A DNA stretch of 64,000 bases, taken from positions 62,001-126,000 of the forward strand of contig VWPU01014050.1 in assembly GCA_013398955.1 (NCBI GenBank), given 5' to 3'. The first letter of the stretch is position 1; the number at the start of each line of letters is the position of its first letter. The notes under the pieces were generated by a model, which did no database searches, had not been told where the DNA came from, and saw nothing but the letters and a program-made list of their open reading frames with translations. Positions 35,456-46,725 of the stretch are shown piece by piece. Made by a program: the position numbers and the translations under genes. The DNA is from Callaeas wilsoni. Its lineage: Eukaryota; Chordata; Aves; Passeriformes; Callaeidae.

Positions 35456-38400
35456 CACTCTGGGTTTGTGTCTATAGATACTTACTGGTGTTCTTAGGAG
35501 TACCGTTTAGAACAAATTAAGATGTATCCAGCGCAAATCCAACATTTAACAAAGAGTGCTAGAGGAAGTATTAAAGATTCACAAACAATTATCTGTGGTA
35601 AACTGTTCTGTTTTTTAATTCTGAATCTCTTCATTACAGATGTTCTTTTCACTTGAAGTTATCACTGTCTTGGCAAAGTCTACTGTGTTAGTACTCATAG
35701 GGTCAAAAAACTGATGCTTGGGCAACAGACAGATGTAAACTGAAATTTCCTTCAAGTGTTTACAAAGCTTCTGCAGAGTTAAAATCACCTGTATGGTCAA
35801 ATACTAATGTCCTGCTGGACGGATACATTGCATCAATTGTATTCAGTGGTCTCAGGATACAAAAATAAAAGAAATCTTGCAGTAATTCTGGTAATAGTTG
35901 AGGAAGAAAAGTGGGTAATTCAGCTCAGTGCCTGTTAGTTGTAAGAGCTAGCATTCTGTTTGGATTTTCTTGAGTAGAAAATACATTTGAAGGGACTGGT
36001 TATACCTTCTGCAAGAAATCAGAGCAGATAAACATTTTGCTGAAATACACATAGGATGTGCTGTCCTGTCATTTTAATGACATACTGAGCTTATTGATAT
36101 ATTAGTATTAATGGAAGGTATCAATGTTAACAAATTCTCGGCAAATCTTAATCATATAAAAAAACAAGAGAAGCTGTTGCTTTCAGCTAATCATAAGACT
36201 GCAGGATAAACCAATGAGTTTCTGTTGTTGGGGGTCAAATATAGAGAAGCACATAATACCATTTCTGAACAGAATGGAAACCTCAATTCAACTAGAAGCT
36301 CATACTCTGTTTTTACAACAAAGATAGTGTAAACTTTACAGATTAGTGTTGGCTATTGTTTCTCTGCATACCTCTATCGACTCAGTATTTCTAGGAGTTT
36401 TCAAGGAAACTAGAACAGAAAAAATCCCACCAAAATTTATCAAGGCTAAATCAAGCATCTTTTTAAAAATGGTTAAATGCTAAAACCTTAAGCTAGTAAT
36501 ACCTCACGCATCAATGTTTGTTCAGTCATTGATCTTAAAACTTCTTTTTGAAAAGCTCAAGTACGCAGGAGGTTTGTGATGAAGAAACTGATCTAGGCAT
36601 AACACTCTGTTAAGTGTTACAGTGTACTTAATGTTGGCTTGCTTGCTGCTGATGAAAATTGACCAGCAGCTCAGTATTAAACTTCAGATATATACCACTC
36701 ACACTCAGTCTGGACATGCAGAGGTCAAAACAGGTAAACATATCCTTTCACAATCTTTTTTCTGTAAGTGATTTGTCCAGCTTTCTTAGCTCTTGATAAC
36801 TTTTTGCTTCTATCAGGGTTAGAATTCATTTGAATGATGGGTCGTATTTCTTCTCTTTGTGACAAGAGAATGAGAAGGTGTGCTAGCAAGGATTAGTGTG
36901 GCTGTCTATACCAGACAACTGAAAACGAGTTGTGCAAGTTTTTTCTTAATACCAGAAGCCTTTTGGGGAACAAAAGGATAATGGCATTTCTGGAGTTCAC
37001 TGCAACACAGGATTGGCTGCTAATACAAAAAATTTTAGGGTTTTTTTTTCCATCACAAGGTTAGCTTGAACAGAAGATTCAGATCAGCCGTCACATTTGG
37101 CTAGCATCAAACTCTTGTTGTTTCAAGAAGCTGTTAATGATCCTGAGATTGGCTCAGTTGGCTAAAAAGGCCAAGGCTGGGGGCTCAAGTCCCAGATGGG
37201 CAATTGATTTGAGAGTAGACTTGGTGATCTTTGTGGGTCCTTTTCAACTGAGATTATCCTGTGATCTGAAAATTAATTTTGCATATAGTCCCCTGCATTG
37301 TGAAGGTTGGAGGTTTGGTTACTGTCTTTCTTCATGCGATTAACATCCATATTAGCAGATGTTTCTCAGGCCGAGTGGATGGAGGTATTACTGAACTCTT
37401 TCCTCTGTGGAGCTCACTACTAGATATTATATTAAATTTAAGTGTGTTTTTCATTAAAACTACAAGCCAATGTATGACTGAAGAATCACTAGCATGAGCA
37501 AAAAGTAAATGTTTGCAAAATGATGAACTGCATTTGGAATACTGTACGAAAAACAAAGTGCTATTGAATTCTAGTTTATCTTTTAGGTTAAAATAAAATG
37601 CAGATGTTTGCAACAGATTCTTCTATTCATCATGTCCATGGTCCTTTTTAAATTAAATATAAATGACATGAAGTAGCTCAAATTGAAGACATCGTTATTC
37701 CTTTCTTGAACTGTTGTTCAGTGTACAGTAAGTCTCTAATTCTTTCATCACTGCCCCTTTTAAAAGAGAATATTCAGCTTCCCTATCAATTATTCTTTCT
37801 TCTACCTCTCCTAAGTTATTTCCCTCTGAAAGCTTCGTATGGGAGTTTGTTTTGGCATCTGTGGAGTTCATGCCCCAAATATGTCAGTTTCTTTCAAATT
37901 GTGGAGATGAGCTGCTGGCTGGTAGATCCTGTGCATTTAAGTGAACAGCCAACATCCACTAAAATTACATGTACAGTGAAGTGATTTTTTCAGGAAAAAC
38001 AAATAGGAAAAAAACTCCATTTGAGGTTATATCTTTTTTCTCTCCTTCCACTTTAGAGTAGAACAGGCTGTGTAATAATCTTAATTTGTGGCAAAATATG
38101 AGTCCAATACCAACGTGAGAAAAAAAGGGCAATATTTTAACAGGTGAGAAGCTGAGTTTTCTGGTTGTTCAGAATGTTACTTCTTACCTGCTAAGACGAT
38201 TCTTCCTTTTTTTAAAATGCTTGTCTTCCATAGTTGAATCAATGGTGAACTTGCTAGTAATCTGTTGACTTTGCTGGTGAAGTCATTCCATACCTCCCCC
38301 TTCCCCCACCCCAGATCAATGAGGAAATGATTAACAAAGGGAAGGGATATAAAATAATCCAAATCTTTTTTTCAGTCGTTAAGAAAGAGAGTACACAAAG

Positions 38401-41064
38401 CATCTTAGGCAGACTTGCCCTAGCGGGATATTCATATGCAAACTAAAGTAAAAGAAATATGCAATGGAAATGGAAGGGCAAGAAAAGACTAGAGATAAAC
38501 CGTTTATCTGTGGTTGAATTTTGCGAGTTGACTTAAAATGAGTTTTGTAGCAATTGAAAAACTGACAAACTTAGGTTGTGATCTAATTAAGGCCTGTCTT
38601 TTTTTGATCTGGCCTCTTGTTTTGACGTATATTTTACTTATCACTTAGATTAGAATTTTTGTATGGGTGTCTTTGCCTGCTTCTATTCTGGAAACTAGCC
38701 ATTCAGAAAGGCCTTGAATCATGGGAATTCGTGGAAAGTGATCTTTCAGATTTGCTTGTAATTATTCATTTTTCTCTCCTGTGAATCATTCTAACATAAA
38801 TGCAAAATTCCCCCTCCCTGTATGAGGAATTGCACAGTGATTATTTTGGAGAAAAAGACACATAGGAATAGCCAGAAAAGGGGCAGATTGATGATTCCTA
38901 GTTTCTGTAATCATGCAAAGTTATGTAGAATGTGATGAGAGGTATAGCTGGAGGGAGTATATTATTAATTTATTTCACATTCTGGATCAAAGTAATTTAA
39001 GAATATAACCCAAGATATTGATACCTGCAAAATACCCAGCACTGAAGTCCAACACTTCCTATAGTACTTTTGAGAGTCTGCTCAACAGACAAATTTGAGG
39101 ACAGTCTTATGTCACTGTTACCAGTAGGGTTCAACCATTTTACAGTTTTGCTTTTAGGATTAATAGCATGATTTTAATACACGTTATGCCAATTCCAGTC
39201 AAGCTACATTTGAGGTATATTCACCTTGCTTTGTTGTTTGTGGAAAGCATTGTAACATCTGTGCAGTTAGCTTTCAAAGACCTGGATGATTTTGAACAAA
39301 CTTTCATAGCATTCTGTGAACTAATGTTTCTTAAATTTTTGATCCTCAGTGTATTAGACAGAAAGACAATCCTTGGCCAGCTAGCCATAGGGAAAAATCC
39401 TTTTCTTTCTTCAGATGTAACTTTAAAGATTAGCCAACTAATGATGATATATTGTGTAAATTAAGTATTTAACATTCCAAAACATATTGACGTATTTGAA
39501 GTCAGCTCACCATGTAATCTTACTTGTTCCTCTTGGCTGATGCACAGTCCGAAGTTCCATTATATTCTATTGAATTTGAAACCAGATTAATGTCTTAAAC
39601 TTCTCTTTGTTAATAAGTTATATGATATTAAAGAGAAAAGTAGCTTTTTGAAATTACTTCTCATTAGGTTGCAAACAGCCACAAACAGTACTCCTATGAA
39701 ATTCTTCTACTGACTTCTGAGCGCAAATGCATTATGGCACAAGTGGCGTCCTAAGAGTTATCCCTCTGTTTTATATTGGGGAGAGAACAGAAACTACGCC
39801 TAAAGACTGCATTCTTAACGAGAAAGTAACAGTAATAGTAGCATGGTAATTATAACCTAGTATGCCCACATCTACTAGAGTGATAAGACTATTATTATAT
39901 GGCTAGTCTTTTCTTAGGATTATTGTAATATCTTTATTAGAGGGTGCTTTGTGGGGAAATGGGATTTCGTACATACCTTTCAGTCAAAGGACATGGGGGA
40001 GAGCACACAGGGGCTGGAAACACTGCTCTGGTCACTACTACCACAGAGCGGTGCTGGGACTGTCCTCCTGGTTGTCAGCAATTGAGGACACTGGCTCAGT
40101 AGCAGTGTTGTGCAGAAACAGGTGCTTGAGGAATATCTGGCTTTGATTTCAGGTAATTTTTTAAAAAATTTTGGTTTCTTACTTCACTTTAGTTTAGCAA
40201 AGTAAAATAGTGTTAGTCTGCTTTATTCTTCTTGGTTTAAGTCAAATTACATCTACTTTGTATTAAATCCTTCAAGGTCACAGGGCTTTGCTTGGAGCAA
40301 AATATAATTAAATGTACTTTTCAGTAAAGTAAAGAGAAGTGGAGAAAAAAGGAGCTTGAAATGTTCCCCTCTCCCTCCCTAGTGCCATTAATCTAGAAGG
40401 AAACAAGTTAGTTTTCAAAAGAAATTTCAAAAAGCTGATAGCATAACCACAGACATCAGATAAATTTGTTTTCTGCCCATTTTTGAGGTATGGTTTTATA
40501 CTTGAATCTACTTAGGAAGATCAAACCCTCTATGCTCATGGATTTATCACAGTAGCTACTCTAAAGATCAGTGAGAGTGTGAGGTTGTCTCACAGGTAGT
40601 GCCTGAGACTCTCCAGACTCATAAGGTGAGTTTTAAGATATGACCATCTAATAGAGTCGCAGTTTGTTGTCATTTTGCAGTGCTTCCAAATGGTTTGAAG
40701 CTTGGAGTTAACAAATTTGTATGACATCAGAGCATTTGCCTGTGCCAACAGCATGGCCTCCTAAACGCACTTGGTGTTGCACCTTCTGTTTCTGCCTCCA
40801 TTACTCTTTAAGCCATCAAAACAGCTTCTTATTTTGGAGTCTTATTTTATTTCTCCAGTGGCTATAAATCATCTACGCTCCTCTGAAATGGTATGGTTTT
40901 CTCTGCTAAATCACAAAGTTAAGAGGTGGCTTCTTGGGAACACATAGAACACAGGCAGCTTTCCTTAGCACCACATTTTTTTTTTTTTTTCCCTCTTGAT
41001 TTCATGTCTGTTCACCACAGGCACTACTAAAGGTGCTGCATTTGTTTGTTGACTGACCTGGTCA
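35456..41064. other. SNX2-SNX24 intergenic DNA
   Basis: AT-rich with no credible gene. One SINE copy lies at about 37145-37275. Open frames of 60-98 codons (such as 39168-39464) show no family signal. Confidence 0.75.
37145..37275 (+). mobile_element. tRNA-headed SINE with CR1-like tail, second copy
   Basis: TTGGCTCAGTTGGCTAAAAA resembles an A box and GGGCTCAAGTCCCAGATGGG a B box. The anticodon-arm region between them is deleted. The tail, with GACTTGGTGATCTTTGTGGG and TCCTTTTCAACTGAGATTATCCTGTGA, is CR1-like. Same architecture as the copy at about 1450 but more decayed. Confidence 0.65.
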
Positions 41065-41564
41065 TAGCAGAAGGCTGTGCTGCCATTCAGTGGGACCTTG
41101 CTAGGCTGCAGAGTTGAGTGGTAAGAAACCGTACAAGGTTCAGTAAGGGAAAATGTAGGGTCCTGCACCTGGGGAGGAATAACCCCAGCACAGGTCAGGG
41201 GGTGACCTACTGGAGAGCAGCTCTGCGGAGAAGCACCTGGGAGTCTTCATGGATCACAAGTTGACCATGAGCTGGCAGTGCCCTTGCAGCCAGGAGGGCC
41301 AGTGGGTCCTGGGGTGCATGGGGAAGAGTGTGGTCAGCAGGTGGAGGGAGCTCCAGTGACGGATCTGGAGTGTTGTGTTCAGTTCTAGTCTTGATACAGG
41401 AAGGACAAGGTACTATGGAAGAGGGTCCAGTGGAGGCCACAAAGACGATGAGGGATCTGGAGCATCTCTTGTGAGCAGAGACCATGCGAGCTGGGCCTGT
41501 TTAGTCTGGAGAAGACTAAGAGGATCCCAACCATGCATACAAATATCTCAAAGGCGAGTGCGAA
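41065..41564 (+). mobile_element. CR1 LINE, 5' part of a split copy
   Basis: CR1 in + orientation: GTAGGGTCCTGCACCTGGGG, CTGGGAGTCTTCATGGATCA, GGCCTGTTTAGTCTGGAGAA, then AAATATCTCAAAGGCGAGTG. It breaks off at 41564 and resumes at 42122 in the exact CR1 order, so one copy is interrupted. The start is approximate. Confidence 0.85.
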
Positions 41565-42121
41565 TCATTCCAAACCGAGCTTAGAGACACTTCAGAGAGA
41601 GTGTCAAGAGAAGCAGGTATTTGCTTTATTCAGCGCACTGGGTGTGTGGGGGATTGCTTCTCCTAACACGCGCACCCAGCACTCCATACTGTTCAGTATT
41701 ATGGGCAAAATTCATGAATATTCATCACAATCCTTGGGATAGGAGTGGTTATACAAATTACTTCTCTGAAGTCATTAATATTATTAGCATATGTGCCACG
41801 AATGCGCTGTTCACCCTGGTGGTTGCACTGAGAAAGGCTCCTCTTCTTCCTCAGGTCTTTCTGATGAAGGTTAGTAGTCTTCCTTACAGCGCACTTTCCA
41901 CCTTTCTCTCTGGAGCACGCACAGTCCTTCGTTGGATGATTCAGTGGTTTGTGTGCTGGTTTCGAACAGGTCCTGTTCCTCTTATCTTGACAAGGTGCAT
42001 TGTGTTTCTCTTATCTTGACACAGCTAAGGCACATCCTGTTTCTTAGGCTTGTGATTAACATTTGCTGACTCTTAATACTTAACTCATGCTTACATGAGT
42101 TAACTATTGATCAACCCATCT
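41565..42121 (-). mobile_element. 557-bp insertion in CR1, possible solo LTR
   Basis: Bounded by 10-bp direct repeats CGAGTGCGAA at 41555-41564 and 42122-42131; removing it and one repeat restores continuous CR1. It carries an antisense AATAAA (TTTATT at 41625-41630) about 60 bp from its left end, as expected for an LTR read on the - strand, and a hairpin-like CTGGGTGTGTG...GCGCACCCAG. No coding region. The left edge reads TGCGAATC, but a clean TG...CA pair is not seen, so the class is uncertain. Confidence 0.55.
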
Positions 42122-42420
42122 CGAGTGCGAAGAGGATGGTGCCGGACGCTTTTCAGTAGTGCCCAGTGATAATACGAGGAGTAGTGGCCATAAACTAAAA
42201 CACAAGAAATTCCACCTCAACCTGAGGAAGAACTTTACACTGAGAGTGGCAGAGCACTGAAACAGGCTGCCCAGGGTGGGGCTGGAGTCTTCCTCCCTCT
42301 CTCTCTCAAAACCCATCTGGATGTGTTCCTGTGTCATCTGCTCTAGGTGACCCTGCCTTGGCATGGGATTGGTCTGGATGATCTTCAGAGATCCCTTCCA
42401 ACCCTAATGATTCTGTGATT
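42122..42420 (+). mobile_element. CR1 LINE, 3' part of the split copy
   Basis: Continues the copy from 41564: AAGAGGATGGTGCC, CAGTAGTGCCCAGTGATAAT, ACAGGCTGCCCAGGGTGGGG, and the 3' end GATCCCTTCCAACCCTAATG then ATTCTGTGATTC, the CR1 octamer tail. Confidence 0.9.
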
Positions 42421-42658
42421 CAGGTTTGAGCTGTGGTGTGAATTTAGGACTGGATAAATTCATTCCTCTGGCAGTTAATTTTTTTTTTCCCCTCCGTTTT
42501 TTGTGTGCTCCGCAGTAGTGCTGCAGCTCTGGCGGTATCTGCCAGACGCCGACGCTCTCAAACAGGATTTGTTTTAAACCACGTTTTCTCCAGAGGAAGC
42601 TGCTCCCGCCTCATCCCGGCAGCGCGAGGGCTCGAGCGCGGGCGCCGCCCCGCAGCTG

Positions 42659-42682
42659 TCACGTGATGGAGGATCACGTGAC
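42659..42682 (+). promoter_or_regulatory. paired CACGTG E-boxes, SNX24 promoter
   Basis: GTCACGTGA at 42659-42667 and TCACGTGAC at 42674-42682, cores 15 bp apart, in mirrored orientation of the extended CLEAR consensus. They lie 71 and 56 bases before the ATG. TFEB/TFE3/MITF or USF binding is inferred. Confidence 0.6.
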
Positions 42683-42692
42683 CGGCGCGCAG

Positions 42693-42719
42693 ATGGCGGC
42701 CGCGCCGCCGCCGCGCTGA
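42693..42719 (+). other. short uORF before SNX24 (MAAAPPPR)
   Basis: ATG at 42693 opens an eight-codon frame ending in TGA at 42717-42719, 11 bases before the SNX24 ATG. The ATG is the one inside the YY1-type GATGGCGGCC motif. It acts only if transcription starts upstream of 42693, which is unknown. Context is moderate (C at -3, G at +4). Confidence 0.4.
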
Positions 42720-42730
42720 GGGGATCCGGC

Positions 42731-42790
42731 ATGGAGGTGTTCATCCCGTCCTTCCGATACGAGGAGAGCGAGCTGGAGCGGGGATACACG
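42731..42790 (+). CDS. SNX24: SNX24, sorting nexin-24, coding exon 1 only
   Basis: Encodes MEVFIPSFRYEESELERGYT, which matches the N-terminus of SNX24 (human MEVYIPSFRYEES, from memory). It ends in phase 0 at ACG before GTGAGG. SNX24 is a small protein of about 169 residues made largely of one PX domain, which binds phosphoinositides on endosomal membranes; its role is poorly known. Only the first PX strand lies here. The expected next residues (VFKIEV and the RYSEF motif) were not found downstream, so the rest of the gene lies beyond the window. The start has a G at -3 and G at +4. The gene follows SNX2 in the same direction, as in human. Confidence 0.92.
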
Positions 42791-42889
42791 GTGAGGTGCG
42801 CCGAGGCGGGGCACGCCCGCGCCTCCGGGCGGCTCTGTGGCGGCGGCCAGCGGGGGCTGCGCTGGGGCGCTGGGCAGGTATCAGCGTGC

Positions 42890-43150
42890 CGGGGCCGTCC
42901 TGCCCTCCCTGTCCAGGCCAGCCCTGACCTGCCCTGACCAGCGCAGCCCGTCCTTGCCCTGCAAGCCCTGTCCAGCTCCGCCCAGCCTCGCACTATTCTC
43001 CCCATCCCTGCCCCCTCCGCCCTGCCCTCTCCAGCCATCCCAGCCCTGCTCTGTACACCCTAGCCCTGCCCTCCTTGTCCAGGCCTGCCTTTCCATGCCC
43101 AGCCGTGCCCTGCCTAGCGCAGCCCATCCCTGCTCTGCCTCTCTCGGCAC
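42890..43150. repeat. C-rich degenerate repeat in SNX24 intron 1
   Basis: CCTGCCCT, CAGCCCTG and CCAGGCC words recur irregularly, making the sense strand strongly C-rich over about 260 bp. It is low-complexity and opens frames on both strands without coding value. Confidence 0.65.
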
Positions 43151-43234
43151 AGGAAGGGTGGTCTCAGCCCGTCAGACACCTGCTGCCTCACACGAGGTCT
43201 GTTCTGCGGGGCAGCAGCGACAGTGGCTGGTGCG

Positions 43235-43690
43235 GCGTGACCAGCAAGGGAGGAGAGGCAGCTGCTCCTTTGCTACTCGGCACTGCGGGGTCCAGGTCCA
43301 GTGCAGGGCCAAACACGATGAAGGGACCTGAGTATCACTTGCGTGTGAAAACGCTGAGGGAGCTGGGACTGCTCATCCTGGAGAAGAAAAGGGGCAGGGG
43401 CATCTCCTCAGTGTGTACACATGATCTGGATGGACAGAATGAGGGAGCTAGACTCTTCGTGTTGGTGCCCAGTGACAGGAAAGGTGGCTGTGGGCAAACA
43501 TCAGAACACAGGGAAAGCCCTTTAAACTAAGACAAGACTAGTTTGTTATCATGAGGGTGGTCAAGCATTGGCATAGGTTGCCCAGAGGACTGCGAAGTCT
43601 CCATCCTCGCAGGTTCTCAAAACCTGCCTGGACACTATCCTGGGTAGCCAGCTGTATAGTTGACCTTCCTTGAACAGGCAGGTTATTCTG
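43235..43690 (+). mobile_element. CR1 LINE fragment
   Basis: Diverged CR1 in + orientation: GCTGAGGGAGCTGGGACTGC, TCATCCTGGAGAAGAAAAGG, GTTGGTGCCCAGTGACAGGA, TGAGGGTGGTCAAGCATTGG, then AGTTGACCTTCCTTGAACAG. It ends before the octamer tail. Confidence 0.8.
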
Positions 43691-44989
43691 CACAGTTTTT
43701 AGAGATCGTTTTTGTTTCCAGTACTCTTCTCATTGCACAAAACTGTTGGACTGTAGCATATTCACATGGTCCTGGGTGGAGACAGATGGACCGAAACCCA
43801 AGGTATTTGCCTGAAAGTGGATATTCAAAGCTTGCTTCTTTTATTAAATATATTCATTTAGTAGCTTGGAAAAAAAAATTGAATCCTGTAGAATTTCTAG
43901 AAGATTAATCCATGTAGGTGTAGTTCCATGAAGCAAATTCATCTTCCTTATGCTTAATGCTGTACATTATTTGGTCCTCACTACTAGCAAGTGTTTGCAG
44001 GCCTTGCAAAAGGTAAACCACTTTGGGTGTATTAATGTAGCAGCATTAATATTTCTCCCTCTTGAGTGAACTTAAATATAACTCCCTACAAGACACCTGT
44101 GTGATTTTGGGTCTAAAGCATTTCCACTCAGTGTGATTAAGTGTGATTACAATAGTACAGACTAATTCCACCATGTCCTAGTTGAGCAGGTTAGTTGAAA
44201 TGACAGAGTGATTTCTAAGATGTTCATATTACACAAATAGGATTTTCCGTAGTAATGTTTATTGTAATATTTGCTTTTAGTGCGGTTTTGTTTCTTTAAA
44301 TGTGATACTGTTTGTGACTCTTGCTATCTAGAGGATTTGGGTTTTTAAATTTCATAAAAGTTAAGCTGTGTAAGCTTCAAAGGGATCAGAAATGAAACTA
44401 TATCATTCTAAGAGTCTTCCCAAAAAATGATCCTGAGAGCGAGCATGTTCTGTTACAACACTCTTGCTTGTTACAGCATTTTTCCTCTCATTTACTGGTG
44501 ATGAGTCAGTCTCATGGATCTGAAAGTTGCTGTAGTTCAGTAGATTTTGGTAGTTTTTCCTGCATGATTATTCTGCCATTTTAGTCAGATGAGGCGATTC
44601 TATTCTACCTCCCATACAAAACATGATCATACTTTATGCTGACGATGAAACTGTGCGAGGAATTGTAGCTAAAGTTTGTCTGGGTCAGGCATGCTTGTAG
44701 GAGAGGATATGGAAAGCTGTTTTCATAATAACATTATGTCTTTTCTTTATGCTTTAAAGGGCTTATGGACTATTCATGAGGAAGGCTTGTGCCAATGTAA
44801 TTGCCAATTTGTGATATTGCTAAATAATTTGCATAAGTATTGTTCCAAGTACAGAAATTCAAAGAGGTACTCTATATGTCCTCCTTCCAGCAAAACTGAG
44901 ATTAATGAAAGCTTACCATTGCTCTGTACTAGCTATGAAATTATACAGGCAATTCACTTTAAGACAGTTTTCATCATCAGCTTTACAGT

Positions 44990-46725
44990 ATTAGCATTTA
45001 AAACAGTTTGGTGATAAAGGTCAAAGAAGGTGTACTCCCAATGAATTTTACTACTGGCAAAATGGTAACAAAGGACAAGAAAAGGCTAAGCTACTTAACT
45101 TTTTTTGCTTCAGTCTTCACTTGCAGTCTCTTTTCCCACAGTTCACGAGTGGATGGACTGCACGGCAGGGATGGGAAAGTAAGTTACTTCCCCACTGTAA
45201 GAGATTATAAGGTTCATGAAGAACCTGAACATACCTAAGTCTATGGATCCTGACAAGATTCATGCCAGAGTCCTGAGGGAATTGGCTAATGTAGTTGCCA
45301 AACCACTCTTCTTGATATTTAAAAAGTCATGTGAAATCCCAGGTGACTGGAAAAAAGAGTGCTCATCTTTAAAGAGCGTAGAAAGGAGGACCTTTCAAAC
45401 TACCAAACTATCAGTCTCACCTCCATACCTGGGGAGATCATGGAACAGATCCTCCTAGAAGCTCTGCTAAGGCACATGGAGGACAGGGAGGTGATTTGAG
45501 ACAGCCAGCGTTGCTGCACCAAGGGTGGCTGACCAACCTGGTGGCCTTGTGTGGTGGGGTGGCTACGTCAATGCTTAAGGGAAGGGCTACAGATGTCATT
45601 TATCTGGACTTCATTAGAGCCTTTGACACAGACCCCTTCAACATTCTTCTCTAAACTGGAGAGAGTTGGATTCAATGTATGGACTGTTAGATGGACAAGG
45701 ATTTTTTTGGATGGTCACATCCAGAGGGTAGTGGTCAATGGCTCAGAGTCCCAGTGGACGTCAGTGGCAAGTGGTGCTACCAGGGGTCTGTACTGGGACT
45801 GATGTTATTTAGTATCTTCGTTAATGACATAGAAAGAGGATGACGTGTACACTCAGCAGATTTGCAGATGACACCAAGCTGAGTGGTGCGGTGACACTCC
45901 TGAAGACAGGATGCCATCCAGAGGACCTGGATAAGCTCCAGAAGTGTGTCTGTGGGACCTTAATGAGATTCAAAAAGGCTAAGTGCAAGGTGCTGCACCT
46001 GGGTTGGGACAAGCCTCAGTATCAATCCAGGCTGGGGGATGAAAGGATTCAGAGCAGCCCTGCTGAGAAGGACTTGGGGGTGCTGGTGGATGAGAGGCTG
46101 GACATGACCTGGCCATGTGCACTCACAGCCCAGAATGTGTGCTGGGCTGCAACCAAAGCAGCATGGGCAGCAGGGCCAGGGAGGGGATTCTGCTCCTCTG
46201 CTCTGCTCTGGTGAAACTCCACCTGGAAAGGGTCTGCTGCATCCAGCTCTGGGGTCCCTAACACAAGAAAGGGAAGGACTATTGGAATGAGTTCAGAAAA
46301 GGGCCACAAAAAATGGGTCAGAGAGATGGAGCACCTCTGCTTTCCTCTTTCAGTGAGGAAAGGTGAAGAGAGGACTCTGGGGCTCCATTTTTGTAATATA
46401 TAAACAGAGCTTTTAAGAAAGATGGGGACAGGCTTTTTAGTAGGTCTTTTTCAGTAGAACAAGGAGCATTGCTTTTAAACTAAAAAAGGATAGATTCAGA
46501 GTACACATAAGGAACACAAGTTTTTACAGTGAGGGTGGTGAAACCCTGCATGGGTTGCCCAGAGAGATTTCAGATGGCTCGTCCCTTGAAACGTTCAAGG
46601 CCAGTTTGGATGAGGCTCTCAGCAACCTCATCTAGATGAAGATGTCCCTGCTCATTGCAGAAGGGGTGAATTAGATGACCTTTGAAAGTCCCTTCCAACT
46701 CAAACTATTACTCAATTCTGTGATC
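44990..46725 (+). mobile_element. CR1 LINE with decayed reverse transcriptase
   Basis: About 1.7 kb, the longest CR1 copy here. Broken frames encode RT pieces: KSMDPDKIHARVLRELANVV near 45240, RVVVNGSESQW near 45735, and the catalytic-region FADDTKLSG with FADD at 45861-45872. Downstream come the usual CR1 domain (LGVLVDERLDM near 46080) and a 3' end (GTCCCTTCCAACTCAAAC then TTCTGTGATC). Frameshifts and stops make it inactive, and the 5' part is missing. Confidence 0.9.

Larger units (their letters stand above)
42580..42850 (+). promoter_or_regulatory. SNX24 CpG-island promoter
   Basis: CpG-dense block around coding exon 1 with no TATA box. It contains a CACGTG pair, a CAGATGGCGGCC YY1-like motif and a short uORF. 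It begins about 160 bp after the end of the split CR1. Confidence 0.8.

Noticed and set aside
41207..41485. Open frames of 70-130 codons at 41200-42020
   Set aside because: They lie in the split CR1 and its inserted element, out of CR1 coding frame or on the wrong strand.
44270..44300. CTTTTAG followed by TGCGGTTTTG as SNX24 exon 2
   Set aside because: Translation does not match the PX domain and a stop follows soon.
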